Shown: positions 34,501-48,030, counted from the first letter of the stretch. The stretch is 64,000 nt of DNA from Embiotoca jacksoni (GCA_022577435.1 JAKOON010000123.1:124001-188000); one strand, 5' to 3'. Notes: a model not told the origin generated them from the letters alone. Translations and numbers: made by a program.

Positions 34501-37500
34501 CGTGAGCAAAGCTGTTAATCTGTCAAAATACATCGAGATGCAACAATCAGACGCATTATTTAACACAAATGTGTAATCACCGTTGGTATGAGGTTGGAGA
34601 GGATCTTTAGTGTCGAACAGGAAGGATTAAGCCGTGAGGTATTTAACAGCCACCAGAGTTTTGGTTTAAACGAGCCCCTGGTATGTATCAGGGCTTTGTG
34701 TCGCAATAACAAAAGCGGTTACATTTGTCTAATAGGAACTTAGTTCTACTTCACTCACTTTGTTTTTGAATGGAAAGTAAAACTTATTTGACAGGTTAAA
34801 AGGTTCAGACTCAGATTAAGACCAAAGTATAATGAAGCATCATCTGCAAATAATGAAACAACTGACCCATAAAACATCTGCCAATTGGTTTTCCCTACAA
34901 TGTCTGCTCTTGCAGCGCCTCCTTTTTGTTAACTGTTCAATGTTTTTGCACTTGAGCCCAACTTTCTCCGTCAGAAACACATATTTCCTTTTTTTCTGGA
35001 TTCAAACCCAAGAGTCTGGTTCTTATTCATACCTCAACGGTCATTAAGATTAATGCAAGATCATAACACACAAGCATTAAGCCACCCGCCCCGAACACCT
35101 CCCGGATGACCTCGGCGCAAATAGAAGAAAAGATGTTGCCAGTGAAAATAATCCAGGAAGCTATCGTGTTCCCTCTAAAATGCATTTGGCAAAACCCTTT
35201 AACAGAATATAAACCCACTTTTTTTTTTTTTTTTTTTTAGGAAGACGGGGGTGTAATCACCTAAACATCCCCGTGTGTTCTCGTCGACGCGGGGTCGCGA
35301 CGCGGTCACGTAGCTCGGAGGAGCTTCTAATTTTGGGATCAGGGCTTAATGAGAGGACGAGAAAACAACCTGCTGGTGAGAACGAGGGGGAAGGTCCCGG
35401 AGCCGAGGTGTTCGGGGGGGGGGCGGGGGGGGGATACAAAGGACAGCTTAGCCGGCCTCTGATGTCACCCCAGCACCATTGGAGGGGCTCACTGAAACTA
35501 AAGCACCTCCGCTGTGTCGCTTTTGTCTGCTTATTGTCAGGCCCGCCCCCCCCCCCCCCTCTTGTAATAATGAGCTCTTTGACAAGTGATTAACTTCATA
35601 GCGGCCTGTATTTATTTTTTGTTTTTTTAATGAAAGGCCGCAGTTCATCACCTGCTGAGTAGTTTTTTTTGTTTTTTTTTTCAACAGGAGAGTGAGCACA
35701 GACGAAGTTGCGAAAACGTGACCTCGCGGTTTGCGGTTGAGTTTTTAAAATTCACGTAATGGTTTGGCAACGAAACAATTGTGAACTCGAGGTCCTCATA
35801 CCGGCTTTAATTCTGGATCTTTCAACCCACACCTCACTGTCTTCATCGGCGGATCGGGGTTGTTCAGATCTGGTTAAAGAAAGACATGGTCTTTGATCCT
35901 CTCAGGTAGGCAGGCTGGACAAGAGTCCCCAAAAGAGGTGACCGCTCCCCGATGGGAGAATTGTTTTTTGTTTTTTTTACCCCGGCTGTGCTCCGCTCGC
36001 GCTGCAACATCTACTTCCAAAGACTATTTTGTCAAATCAGTGCCTGGACGTTTGTCTCATTAAGGCCGGCCCGGTTTCCTTAAAGCAAGCGAGGTGCCTC
36101 AGCGAGCTGAGGCCGCCCCTCGCAAACAAAGCAACACCCCACTCGACGGCAGCGTCGGCGCTTCCCCGACCAGCAAATGAGACGAAAGCTTCAAACCATG
36201 AAAACAGTGGTTGGAAAAACGCTTTCTGAAGCCCCCGCTGCCCTGCCCGCCACAGAATAAAGGTGGACAACAAAAGCCCAAAACAACAGGGGACAACATC
36301 AAAGTGTGATTTTTGTCAGAGGGATTGCTAGAGGGTTCCTACTGGGAAAAACACAGGTGAATATTTAGGTAATAGCACGTTAAGCGCAGTTTATTCTTCT
36401 GACCATCTTTCAAATCCAGACTGATACCTTTCATTAGAAAGTGTTCAACACACGTTCTCCTTTCACAACATTTGCTCTGCTTCACGTTTGTTCTCACTCG
36501 CCGCAAATCTATTCGATTTTTTTTTTTTTCCTACAATTTAAAATGGAATCTCAAAAATGTCCTTCCAAAAGTTTCCTGCTGCATCTGAATGTTGTCAAGG
36601 ATTGAATTAAAGTTTATTAGATGAGATTTATATTACGAACGTTGTAAATTTTCTGCTGGCGCTGATTGAACACTTTAAGTATATTAGCAGACTTAAAATC
36701 GGTGCATAACCAAAAGCTAAAAAAAAATTTTTAAAAAAATATGCTGGCATTATTTTACAACTAAGCTGCTAATAAATAACTAAATGAACTTAAAATGGTT
36801 TAAATGGCAGAACTAAATAAGTAAACATAGTACATACCCAGTTGTTGATTTTACCACAACAGTCTTCTATTACTTCAAGCATTCATTATTATGTATCATT
36901 TAAATCCAGTTTGGATTTTGACAGCTACAAACAGCTATTGTGTTCCTGACCACAGAGGAGGTTTTTGTTCTCCATCCACAGGTGGATTTACGTGACTGTG
37001 TGCAATATGATCGCTCTTCGGTCCAAGTGAAACCACCAGGAACAAAACTGAGGTTAATAAGGCAGCGAGGACATTCTTCAAACAACGACCTTTTCACGGC
37101 GCTTTCAGCAAACAAGGCTCCGAAAGGAAATTGTGTCTTTGAAAGGTGAGGCTCAAAGGAGACAACTCGACACAAGGTCAACCGAATCAAAATGTGTAAA
37201 TAACTATAAACGTGCAAGAGATTAAATCATGAAACGAAAGTATAGTGCTACTATTTCAATAATGATTGTCACTGGCCAATCGTGACCAAAATGTATGTCG
37301 GAGGGAGGCAATTGGTCTGAACACGTCTAAAGCTACTTGCAATACATATTTTAATCTCATATAGTCCATATTTGCTAATAGATAATAATAAGTACCAAAT
37401 GAGCGGTCGGCAGTGAGAATAGATTGTATTGAATCCTTTAATATTTTAATACTGAGAAATTTGAAGTTTGAATAGAGAATTGTGACATCAATATACAACA

Positions 37501-38174
37501 TTAAATCTATGAAAGTGCAAAAGTTGTTCTGGTCTTTTTACACGTGTTTTCTATATATACTGTATATATATTATATTTATAATAACACACTGTATATTGG
37601 TTGGATACTAAAGTAAAAAAAAAATGGAAAATGCTGTGTCTTGTGAAATTCCAAAGATTTAAGAGAAAACCGCCTGAAGTAATCAGATTCTGCCATGCAC
37701 ATGAATGTTTATTGAATGGACTGCAGTGAAGTGTGGGAGTCAGAATCCAGAACATTCCCCGATGGAAGTAGTGTATAGGCGTGTCAATAGAGGCATGTGA
37801 TAACAACAATAAAACAATACTAGTCTGAATTAACAATCCGCATTAACGTAGATTTGACATTTAAATCTGGTTCGGGCTTTGCGGCTGGAAACGACAGCAG
37901 CTACTCCGCTTAGGTCACTTTAAAATCTTTAGGTACTCAATCATTGTCTGAAAAAAAATTCTGCTGAACACTGACGAACAATAATTGCCATCCATCTCAA
38001 TATGCGCGATGTCATGACTTGGCGTGAAGTACACAAATGCAATTTTGAGTTTGCAAGCGACACGTGCTCCACAGGAGAGTCCAACCTCATGAATAATTCA
38101 CAGCCGGGAGAGAATAATGATGGCAGGCAAAACTTTGGCTGAGTAATTGAGTTAGTAGACTCATCAGCATTATT

Positions 38175-38279
<105 letters not shown>

Positions 38280-38675
38280 CCTGCCTCATTGGGGCCCTTT
38301 TCTGGTATAAACATGAACCTTGTCGAGACCAGTAGTCCTCATGTGGACCAGAGCCCGGTCCTAATGAGGCAAAATGTCATTCCTGAGGTGGTGTTAAAGT
38401 TGAGCTTTGGGTTAGGCTGTCAAAAATGAATGGAAGTCAATGCCGTGTCCTAACAAGCATAGCTGTGCAAACGTGTGTGAAATAAATCTTATACTTTTTC
38501 TAAATCAAAATGTGGTGAAATGACACCGCCACAAAATGAAAATAATGACAAATTACTCACTAGTTTTTGTTTTTTTTCTCTCCATTTGTCCCTGAATATC
38601 CGAGCATGAAGTGACTGATGCGAGCCCGACAGCTATTGTGACGGGATCTGGAAACATGAGAAAGGTTGTTCTGCA

Positions 38676-38706
<31 letters not shown>

Positions 38707-40599
38707 TCCGTGGGTAAGTTTTAATTCACACTCAACTCCCAGCATGCCCGTGTTCCTTCCACCTGGCTGTGCCCTTTGGTCAGCCCTCCCTGCCTAAGTG
38801 ACAGTATATTGCTCCCATTCAGGGGCTCTATTTTCTAGGTGATTGACTCTGAAAAACTAATGTCGTAATCCCCAAATGTCCCCCCCCCCCCTGTGTTTGA
38901 GGAGCGGTCGGCATTGTTGGGACCCCCGGGGGAGTCCTGCCCAGTTCCGTGTGCGTCACGCTGTGCACTTAAGAGCGGTGGGAGGAGTAGGATTTTAACA
39001 GGTGGAGAGATACCTCTGGAGCCGGAGAGGCCAGATCTGCCCGAACCGAGCTGGTCTCCGGTCGGCCGGTCGAACCGAGCGCACGCAGCTCCCTCAGAGG
39101 CCATCGAACATATTCTTTACATACGATCGTTGAGTGAAATGTTTAAGGTAGTTTGCATGGACGGGCCGGGCCGATGTGAGCTCGGCAGCAAAGTAAAGGC
39201 GACGAGCTCAGAGTTACAAATCTACAATGTTCATTTTAATCAACAAAAACTGAGACACTAAATATTTTTTTTATATTTCCAAATGACAACTATTGCGATA
39301 TATTGTACTTTTTTTTATTATTTTTTTTTATCAATAAATAAAAAACTAAATCAGAATTATCAGGAAGGACAAATGCGAAAATTAACTAGTTTCAGTGACA
39401 AAGCTGCAAAAAAAAAAAACCAACAACTAGCTGACATGCACGCAATATTTAGCTCATGCTTCATTGCTAACATTATTAGGTGACGTGAATGCGACGTAAA
39501 CGTCGCCGTTATTTGGAAATCTTTTGAGTTCCTCTCAGAAGCAAAAAGTGACCCAATAATTAAGCCTCCCCTTCTTTCCCTTTATCACGCTGGAAAGAAA
39601 TGAGCAATGGCGGCAAGTCCATCGTGGCTCGATCGGCTGCAGATAAGGACCGCCACCCACATTAGCACGCAGGTAATTATTTGGATTTCTGCAAAGCGGG
39701 TGGTGATGGAAGCCGGAGAGTCCGCGATCAGACTCGGCAGATAAACATCAGCGGCTCGGAGACACCGGCCCCTGCAACGCTCACCGGGGACCCCCATTGT
39801 CGCTCCCCAACCATGCAGTCATTACACACTGCGTGTCATATTAAAGTCAAAGGGCTGCTGGAAATACTGTTCCACGCTCTGGGTTATGACTCACATTGAC
39901 AAAGAGAAAGCAGTTCTCCAAATTTAGGTTATAAATCTCTGCCTGCTTGGAAAATATTTGTCAGTTATATTTTGGTTCAGGTCAGAGATCAGGTTAAGGG
40001 CAAGTATTAGGACAAGTGTAACATCCTCTAAAGTGAGGAAAATGTGTCTGCGGGTGTGTGCGAATGCTTGAAATAGACTTGTTTTTAAGATTCATTTGGC
40101 AAAACAAAAAAAACAAAAAAAAAGTGCAACATTTGTACATGCTGTAATTTAGTTTTACACGTGCACATCTGGCTGCACACTAAATCTCCAACCACTTAAG
40201 TCACAGAACTGAGAAACCTGTCGCCGCGACTCGCAGGCAAAGACGCTGTACATACGTGACGAAATCCCTCTTCCGCCGTAATCATCGAATCTCCCCCCTT
40301 TCTGTCTCTCTGCGCTTGCTGCTGCGTTCGCATGGAGGTTTCAAGTAATCGCAGATAAGGAGCATTTTCACGCTGTTAATCAAGATCGTCCACACGACCT
40401 GCCAACCCCGCAACATGCGTAGTTTGCCACGGTGCTTTCCCGCGAGACATTCGCCCTCAGATCTAATCCCCTTAAGCTCTCCGCGCCGTGTTCACTGGAC
40501 TGACGGGATGTGGCGGGCAGCTGTGGATGAGTTACACTGGAAAGATTATAATTGTATGATGCAACGCTGGAGAAAAAAAAAAAAAGGACAGAGGGGGAC

Positions 40600-40728
40600 G
40601 GGGGGGGGGGGGGGGGGGGGGTCACAGGAAACTAAAACGCACAAAAGAAGTTTCTGTTCTTCAACAAAATTGTACTCTATCAATTTATTCTGGTTTGCTT
40701 GTGTTTGCTCCCCCCCCCCCCCCCCCCC
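40600..40728. repeat. G22 run followed by C19 run
   Basis: G at 40600-40621 and C at 40710-40728, with 88 bp of ordinary DNA between. The two runs are complementary. Confidence 0.85.
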
Positions 40729-41686
40729 GCGTGGTCTGCTCCATATTCATGCTCCAAGTGAAGTTGGGGAGTTCAGCGCTTTGCTCGAAAGGTGCAACTC
40801 GTCTACGGGGACGCCGCATCGCATTAAATCAATAAGACCTCTGCAGACGTTGTAAAATGCAAAAAAAAAACAGAGAGATGCTAATAATAATACATGAATG
40901 ACTGCAGATTATTGAGAGAACGCTGATTAAAAGTTTTAAGAAAAAAAAAAAGAAAAAAAACGGCAGAATAATTTTATCTTTAAAAAAAAAAAAAAAGAAT
41001 CGCTTCAATTACGCATCGATGTATGAAAACGGCCCCTTCAGGGCACCGGTCCTCCATCTTGCCTGCAGTCATTAATTAGATATAATCAACACCGCAGGGA
41101 AAAGTTACTGTCAAGACTAATTAGCCAAAATGGAGCTTCTGTAATGGGAAACAAATGAACAACAACAGTCTGACTGCAGCAGCCGGCTCCGTGCAGTACG
41201 ACTCGCTCCGTCTCAGCGGGAGAGAGCTTTCAGAGCGGCGCCACTCACAATGATAGCAGCACTTGATTACTGTTTTGAGGAAATTACTGAACGTTAAGTG
41301 CACCGACAGATTCGGAAAGATAATATGATATCGGACGGGTTTGCGGTATCTGTGGGATATTTTACATTTAAATTTGCAAGGTTCTTTTAAATGACAAATT
41401 TCCAGCCACTTTTAGCAAATTTTAAAACACACACACACACAAACGCGCACAAACACACACCTCTGCCGGGTTGCCTATTGTGAGCGCAGTGCAGACTTCC
41501 CCCGTCAACCCCCGGACCTCAGAGGTCATGAGAAATGTTGACTTAATCCTTTTTTTCATCCCCACACTACTTCTGAGAGTCAAGGCGGGGAGTTTAAAAA
41601 AAAAAAAAGGAACCTTTGTTTCTCCCACAGCGGCGCGAACAAAAGGGGCTGGAGGGGAGGGCGGATTGGGAAAAGCGTACACACAA

Positions 41687-41689
<3 letters not shown>

Positions 41690-41759
<70 letters not shown>
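41690..41759 (+). repeat. (CA)n microsatellite
   Basis: About 33 CA units, preceded by a short ACACAAATAT start. Confidence 0.97.
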
Positions 41760-42028
41760 ACCTGCAATTAAGAGCTTAAGAGTTCGTCCTCTCTCAGCGG
41801 CCGGGGAGCGGAGAGGAAACGTCAAGATTAGGTGGGAAGTGCTACGAGAGCATTATAAGAAGCTGTGAGAATGAAGACAGTTTGTCACAGAGTATTCCTT
41901 ACATGATGCTGGGGGACGGTCACCTTACACCCCGAGGAAGAGCAATTGTAGGAGGATTTGCTAAACGAGCGGCTATTGATGACAATTGAGCATTTAAAAC
42001 GACGTGGGTTGGAGGTTTGCACCACGGT

Positions 42029-42029
<1 letters not shown>

Positions 42030-42079
<50 letters not shown>
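42030..42079 (+). repeat. (CA)n microsatellite
   Basis: About 25 CA units, 270 bp from the previous array. Confidence 0.97.
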
Positions 42080-42081
<2 letters not shown>

Positions 42082-43247
42082 ACAAGCCTCTGTTTGTTTT
42101 GCCCATATGTCGGATCGAGCCATTCCTACGTTGACAATCCGCCGAGGGCGAGGAAGGTGTTAAGTCGTCCCGAGCAGCAGAAAAAAAGCGGCGGCGACAT
42201 TTTAAACATGCGACACGACAAATGACGGCAAAATTCACAACCTTGAAACGGGGAAAAGCTGAAAGTTGCCTCTGCTGAACTTTACTGAAAATGCCAACTT
42301 CATTACAGCAAAATTGGGTCAAAGGCGCCAAGTGCAAATTAAAATCAACCAAAGGAGATGTGATGATTGTAATTAACATCTCTTCAATCAAGCAGGAGTG
42401 CGGGGGATTATGGCTTCATGTTTTACATTTACTGCTGAACTCTGGGGACCTTCTCTGCTTGTAATATATAACTTCTGGCAGTTTAAAGTACCGTTTGCGC
42501 GGAGAAATACAGTCAGACTGATGGTGCGAACTTTTTAATCAAGAGTTTTGGAATTAATTTGTTACAGATTATCTTTCGTATCCATTCTCATCAAAAAAAA
42601 AATCCCTTCTGTGAAGACTCAGTCTACTAAAAACAAACAAAAAAAGACTTATTTAGCAGTTAAACTGCAACTAAGGTTTAACTTTCTGTACAAAAACACA
42701 TCTGCGTTGCGGAGATGTCATTTACAGCCTTGCTGCTGCCTTCATACTGAGACCTGTAGATTCTTTACAGCTTCATTACTGGAGATAATTACAAAACTTA
42801 CCAGTGCATCTTATATAATAAGGTCAGTTGGTCCCCTCCCACTGAGATGTGCAATAACCACTGGTATTCACTGTATTTAATTATCTGTAAAGCTCATGTT
42901 GGAAAATGATAATCCCAGATCTCATTTTTGCTGCCCTGGAACTCTCGTCCACGTTGAACTCTCGCTGATAATTAGCCGATGTTCCAGGAATCCTCTGCAA
43001 GAATTAATGCAGAGAGATTGTCTGCGAAGCCCCCAAAACATCCAGACAATCCTCAGTAATGACCACATACCCCCACCCCCGCCGCCCCCCGATTGCTAGG
43101 GATTCGGTCCGTTTCCTGTTACATCGTTTATATAACGCGGCTATAAATGAATAAATTGTTGGTTCTCCACAAAACTTTGACGTTCAAATTGAACCCGACA
43201 TTTTTAGGCAACCTGCTGACGTTCCCTTCAGCAACACGAGAGCCGGG

Positions 43248-43250
<3 letters not shown>

Positions 43251-43276
<26 letters not shown>
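43251..43276 (+). repeat. Homopolymer run of 26 G
   Basis: The longest G-run in the window. Its exact length in the genome may differ because such runs are prone to sequencing and assembly error. Confidence 0.85.
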
Positions 43277-43278
<2 letters not shown>

Positions 43279-43493
43279 GAGGGGAGGACTTCCACTCGTA
43301 CGCAATGAAACACAGAAACGTGATCTGAAAAGATCTTCCAGAGAGAACATTTTTATTCTCACCAGGATGAGCCTGCTGATCCGTCGGCCGCACAGTCGCA
43401 CGCTGGCTCGGCAGCCCGTTTTTATTGTCTCCAACTGTAGTTTCCGCCTGCTTTCAGGAAGGGACCGGCGGTGCGTGTAATACAGCCCTCAGT

Positions 43494-43505
43494 CCACCAG
43501 AGGGC
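43494..43505 (+). promoter_or_regulatory. CTCF-like motif
   Basis: CCACCAGAGGGC matches the CTCF core. It lies between dmrta1 and fabp2. Confidence 0.4.
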
Positions 43506-43984
43506 CTCGCTCGGGCGTGAAAGGTACACACGGGGGTACGACCAGGGTTGAAGGAGGAGGTCGTGGAAGGTCGTGTGACTTTCACCTGAGAAACCCGCGT
43601 TGGAGCCCGTGAGGAAGCAAAAGTCAACACGGATGTCTTTACACATAACATAGCATATAAACATGCAGTACATCATTCACGTAAAACTACTTATTTTAAT
43701 CCAAAACGTGATCTTTTCGTAATCCTAACTGTATACGTTCCTGCGCCCCTCTTGCAGGAAAAAAAAACAAAAAAACATTCCTCCGTTCTCCACATGGGAC
43801 ACCAGTGATCGCATGTATGACACACACTACACCACCAAAACGTACCAAAACGGCACCTCCCAAAAAACAAAACCAACACGTTTCACATGTGCACAATCAC
43901 ACGTGGTATGTGATCACATGAGCTTCTGCACATGTAAAATCCGTGCACTTTTCTCCTTTATTGCGATTTTTTTTTTTTTTTTGG

Positions 43985-44345
43985 GTTGCAGCGCGGCCCG
44001 GCCGTACCGCGGTATTTCTGACATTTTGGACGTGGCGGTTCGTGCCCGTTTGAACAAGCTGCGGTTGCAGCTCTGCCGTCCACCTCCGTTTGGCGCGCCG
44101 CATGTGGGGCCTACCAGAGACGTCCCGGGGGTCCGCTCCGGGGGGCGGCACTTGCGTGGCGCCTGGTCCCGGATCATTTGCGAAGCCCACACCCAAAAAC
44201 CATGCTGGTAGCCCCCGGAGCGGGCGAGGTCCTGCGGTGGGTGGCGGCGGGCGGTGGCGGCAGGAGTCCCAGCGGAGGGATGGAGGTCAAGCCAGGCGTG
44301 TAATCCCTCGCTGGAGCTGGAACGCACCGTCGACGTAGGAAAATA
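43985..44345. other. Orphan CpG-rich block
   Basis: About 360 bp of unmethylated-type composition (GGCGCGCCGC, GGCCGTACCGCGG and many CGs), with poly(T) on both sides. Frames are open on both strands as expected from GC-rich DNA, and none resembles a known protein. It lies about 3.8 kb upstream of fabp2. Confidence 0.5.
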
Positions 44346-45460
44346 AATACGGCGCGGTGGCGAACGGCTGAATGCGGGAGATACGGGAGAAGCTGTTAAC
44401 ATGAGTGGCGCCAACAATTAAGGATTACACTTCTTTTTTTTTTTTTTTTAAGGTTTATCTACATTATCGTACGTTTAATTCAAGGGCTAGAATTTGTATC
44501 GCGGACTAGGGGAAGTTCAAGACGCAGAACGTGAGAGAAAATAAGGGCTTTCGCGGTATTTGCAGCCGAATTGAAATCACGTCACTCGCGCACTTGCGGA
44601 GACGTGTGGACCCTCAGAGAAAGACTTTATTCACCTGCATAAATCATGAGATTTGTTGTTGTTTTTTTTACATGCAGGATGCATGCGAGACTTCATGCGA
44701 GAAGACGCGTTGACACCGCTCACATTCACCCGTACAGACACAGGCACTCGCGAAGTGCTTCGGGTCACTCTTTCCTAATTTGGATCAATTATCCCGTTTC
44801 CCTCGCGCAGACGCGCCGTTTCTCTTTCAGCATAATGTCTCCGGCTGTTTGTCAGCGTCGCATCACGCTCCCGCTTTCTTCATCATCCGTGCACGTTCTC
44901 GTCCGGGTGACTTGAGTGCGAGCTTTCTCTGCTGTCTGAGGCTCATTTGAAATTCAAATATTGCCTCGTTGTTGAGCCTCAATAATATTGACTTTCACTT
45001 ACTCTCCAGAGGCACTGTGATATTTTTAGGCTGGGATTGTGATTGTGATTTTTTTTTTTTTTTTTTTTAACAGTTTATGGACTCCAGGCGGTGGTAGGTT
45101 TCTTTATTTCTCTGTGAAATACCAACCAAAGCTCACTGAAATTTCAGATTTACCTGGTGTAATTAAGAGATAAAGTACTTCTTATGGGACTGCTTTAAAA
45201 ATATACATCTCCATCTGAATAATGCAGATCTTTTTTTTTTTTTACGATAATTGAGCCAAAGGGATCGCTCCCAAAAGTGAAACTCCTTCAAGGTTTAACC
45301 TAAATCTCTGTTTGCTGAGCAGATTTTGCAGCGTGAACATGAGCAGCTGTCAGACAGTGATGCACATGCTGCAGCTGCACCAGGTGTCCACTAGATGGAG
45401 CACTACGTCTCTCAAGTTTCTCATTACAGCAGCATCACTGACATTTTTTGCCTATTGTGC

Positions 45461-45488
45461 ATCATATCTAAGACATACATATACATAC

Positions 45489-45529
<41 letters not shown>

Positions 45530-45554
45530 TATATATGTATGTCTTAGATATGAT
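45461..45554. repeat. Inverted repeat enclosing a (TA)n(CA)n microsatellite
   Basis: ATCATATCTAAGACATACAT at 45461-45480 is perfectly complementary to 45535-45554. The 54 bp between are a TA/CA dinucleotide array. Confidence 0.9.
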
Positions 45555-45556
45555 AT

Positions 45557-45619
45557 CCTTGTCCTGATTAGATAATTACAATTGTACAATTGTACAATGA
45601 TTGTACAATCAGGACGAGG
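45557..45619. repeat. Second inverted repeat beside the first
   Basis: CCTTGTCCTGATT (45557-45569) pairs with AATCAGGACGAGG (45607-45619) with one mismatch. The centre is built of GTACAATT-type repeats. Confidence 0.75.
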
Positions 45620-46654
45620 ATGATGTCATATGTTTTCAGGGACCAATCAGAGTTTGGCAACGTTTAAATCAAAATGTAAAGACACTAGCACGTCAAATCA
45701 AATCCTCGCGTGCCTAAAGAAGCAGATTACACAAAGTTCTTCAATTTTAAACTCCCAATAAATAATCACTTTGATTGCTGCTTAATTGGTCATGAATATT
45801 CAGTGTAATAGACACTGACATAAACCCTGAAACCATTTTCACAGAGGTGAATATTTTAGGATTATATCAGTGATTTATGTTCTGATGATCAACAAATTGC
45901 AAACTATTAGACTAACGGATGAGAAAACAAATTGTTTCAGTTCTGCTCAAGTTATTTAAATTACACCGAGTAAACAAACCGAACATCCGACCACCAGCAC
46001 AGGAACCTATATTATTATAAAAGATCACAGACTGTAAATAAGAAATAAAAGATCAACACTTTCGGCCGCATCTACCGAGGATTGAAGTGTCTGTAAACGT
46101 CAGGCTCGTATGACCATCCTAACTGCATTTTGATTTTAGGGTGTTAAGAATAATAAGAGTAATCGAGGCCAGCGGGGGCGCAGAAATATAGGGGAAACCC
46201 TCGCAGCCCTAATTACACGTTTGAAAAGGGAGTCATTCGCGAGTTAGATCAGTGGGTGGAAACAAATTGTAAAATCAAGCCCTCAAGACGCAGCGAGAGA
46301 TTTCTCCCCGGGCCGCGTCGGCGACACACCGATCATAAACAACATGAGGGAGATGGCGGGGCAATAAAAGCCGGCAGATAAAACTATTATTACGTCTCAT
46401 CGTTCGCCACGTCGGACGGGACTTCACGACTTCATCCTGCGGAACGTACTTTTATCAGGAGAGCCCGATAAAGAGGCAAAGTACGAGCTGTCTTTTAATG
46501 ACAGCTGTAAAAGGGATCAACGGGATAAATCACAACGCTCTCGTTACCTTAAAAGTGACATTTAACCTCAGAGTGATAAACCGCGAGCAACCCCGGTTTA
46601 TAGCTGTTGTGTTAATTTGATATTATATTTATATTTTTTTACTGTTATTTTATT

Positions 46655-46778
46655 GCTTTCCTGTATCGATAAATGCTGTCGTGGCGAAAACAATTTCCCC
46701 GTGGGGTTTAATAAAGTACCTACCTACCAACCAACCAACCTACCAACCAACCAACCAACCAACCAACCAACCAACCAT
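46655..46778 (+). mobile_element. LINE 3' tail with a tetranucleotide array
   Basis: AATTTCCCCGTGGGGTTTAA, then TAAAGTACC, is the characteristic 3' end of a fish non-LTR retroelement. It is followed by a (CTAC)/(CAAC)-type tetranucleotide array at about 46718-46778, which probably grew from the target-primed tail. Confidence 0.6.
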
Positions 46779-47320
46779 TCAGTAGGAAACTTAAAACAGG
46801 GGATTTAAAGATCTCTTTTTTTTTTAACATTTAACATTTATCAGTTGCATTCCCCTTCTTATTTGAAATATTGTGTTTACCATCCGTGCTGCGGGGCCGC
46901 TGACAACATCACAACTTGTATTTTCCGTCGGTGTTGGTGAACACAGGAGGCTCATTAATCAGATAAATTGAACCCAGATCTGAAGCTCCCCCCCCCCCCC
47001 CCACGCAGATTCATCCTCCAACCATCTTTTTTTATAAACAACAACATCCGTCACGCCACGTTTCACTGACTGCCGTCGTTCCTCCTGCAGCTTCCATCCC
47101 GAGTGGATTTCGAACGAGGCGCAACGAAGTCAACGTGGAAAGTCCCGACTGGTGAAGTCTCTGGCCGCAGGTTCTGGTTTTGGACAAATCTGGAGTCTGA
47201 AATGAGGATCGATGAGTCGGGAAGACCGGATGGACGGAGTCAACTGAACGACCCTGCAGCCGCTCTGCTGGCGGGAGATGGAGAGGCAGGAAAACACCGA
47301 CAAGATTCGTGCAGGCGGAT

Positions 47321-47323
<3 letters not shown>

Positions 47324-47404
<81 letters not shown>

Positions 47405-47410
47405 CACACG
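47324..47410 (+). repeat. (CA)n microsatellite upstream of fabp2
   Basis: About 42 CA units with CG interruptions at the right end, roughly 620 bp upstream of the fabp2 TATA box. Confidence 0.97.
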
Positions 47411-47937
47411 CAGAGCAGTCTGCTAAGTGATTTTCACAGACATGTCTGGAACTGTCACTAAAATGTGATGGAAAAAAAAAAAGGGGGGGCACAGATTTGA
47501 CATGAATTACTGTGCTGAAACTTTTGCAGACACGCTGGTACTGCTCTTCCAACTCGATTAAATGAAAGCTCTCGGTAGAAAAGTATTTTTTTTTTTTTTC
47601 TTTCTTCCCCTTTGGGTCCACTATTACACTAAGAATACCAGCTGAGGTTGTCACTGTCGAGCAGAAAGACATTTTCATGCCAAGGCACAACGCAGGGTGA
47701 CAAAGGAAAGATTGAGCAACAGAAAGGGTCTCCGTTGAGTGTCCTGCCATTGGGCAACCGTACAAACACATCATGCTTTTTCCTTTTTTCCTTCTTCCCA
47801 CAGGACGGCGCGACAGTGCCCGACCGGGCCGGGTTCCCCAAAGGGGAGTCGCAGACCCGTGGTTATTTATCAGCGTATTCTCGAGGTCGTGCGGCAATCG
47901 CCCTACGCTTGGCACACTCTTCAAATGTCCACATCAG

Positions 47938-47966
47938 CAGACAGATAATCAGCGAGATAAAGAATA
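47938..47966 (+). promoter_or_regulatory. GATA-type motifs in the fabp2 proximal promoter
   Basis: AGATAA occurs twice within 20 bp (near 47943 and 47956), 80-100 bp upstream of the TATA box, with a further TTATCA near 47867. GATA4/5/6 factors drive intestinal genes in vertebrates, so the placement is sensible, but binding is inferred. Confidence 0.35.
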
Positions 47967-48030
47967 ACATCTTTCAAACTCAAGGAGGAGGGGGGGGGGG
48001 GTAGGGTGATAGTGACGGGGCAGGGGTGCA

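Larger units (their letters stand above)
41001..48030. other. Intergenic DNA between the gene desert and fabp2
   Basis: It holds a complex AT/GC-balanced block with GTCATTAATTAGATATAATC and GACTAATTAGCC (41.00-41.15 kb), CA arrays, a 26-G run, the CpG block at 44 kb, the palindromic microsatellite at 45.5 kb, a non-repetitive block at 46.15-46.60 kb and a LINE tail. Confidence 0.5.

Noticed and set aside
43914..44417. 167-codon open frame over the CpG block
   Set aside because: Frames are open on both strands as expected in CpG-rich DNA; nothing protein-like was recognised.
46718..46778. Regular tetranucleotide repeat considered as a CRISPR-like array
   Set aside because: There are no unique spacers between repeats, and it follows a LINE tail in a vertebrate genome.
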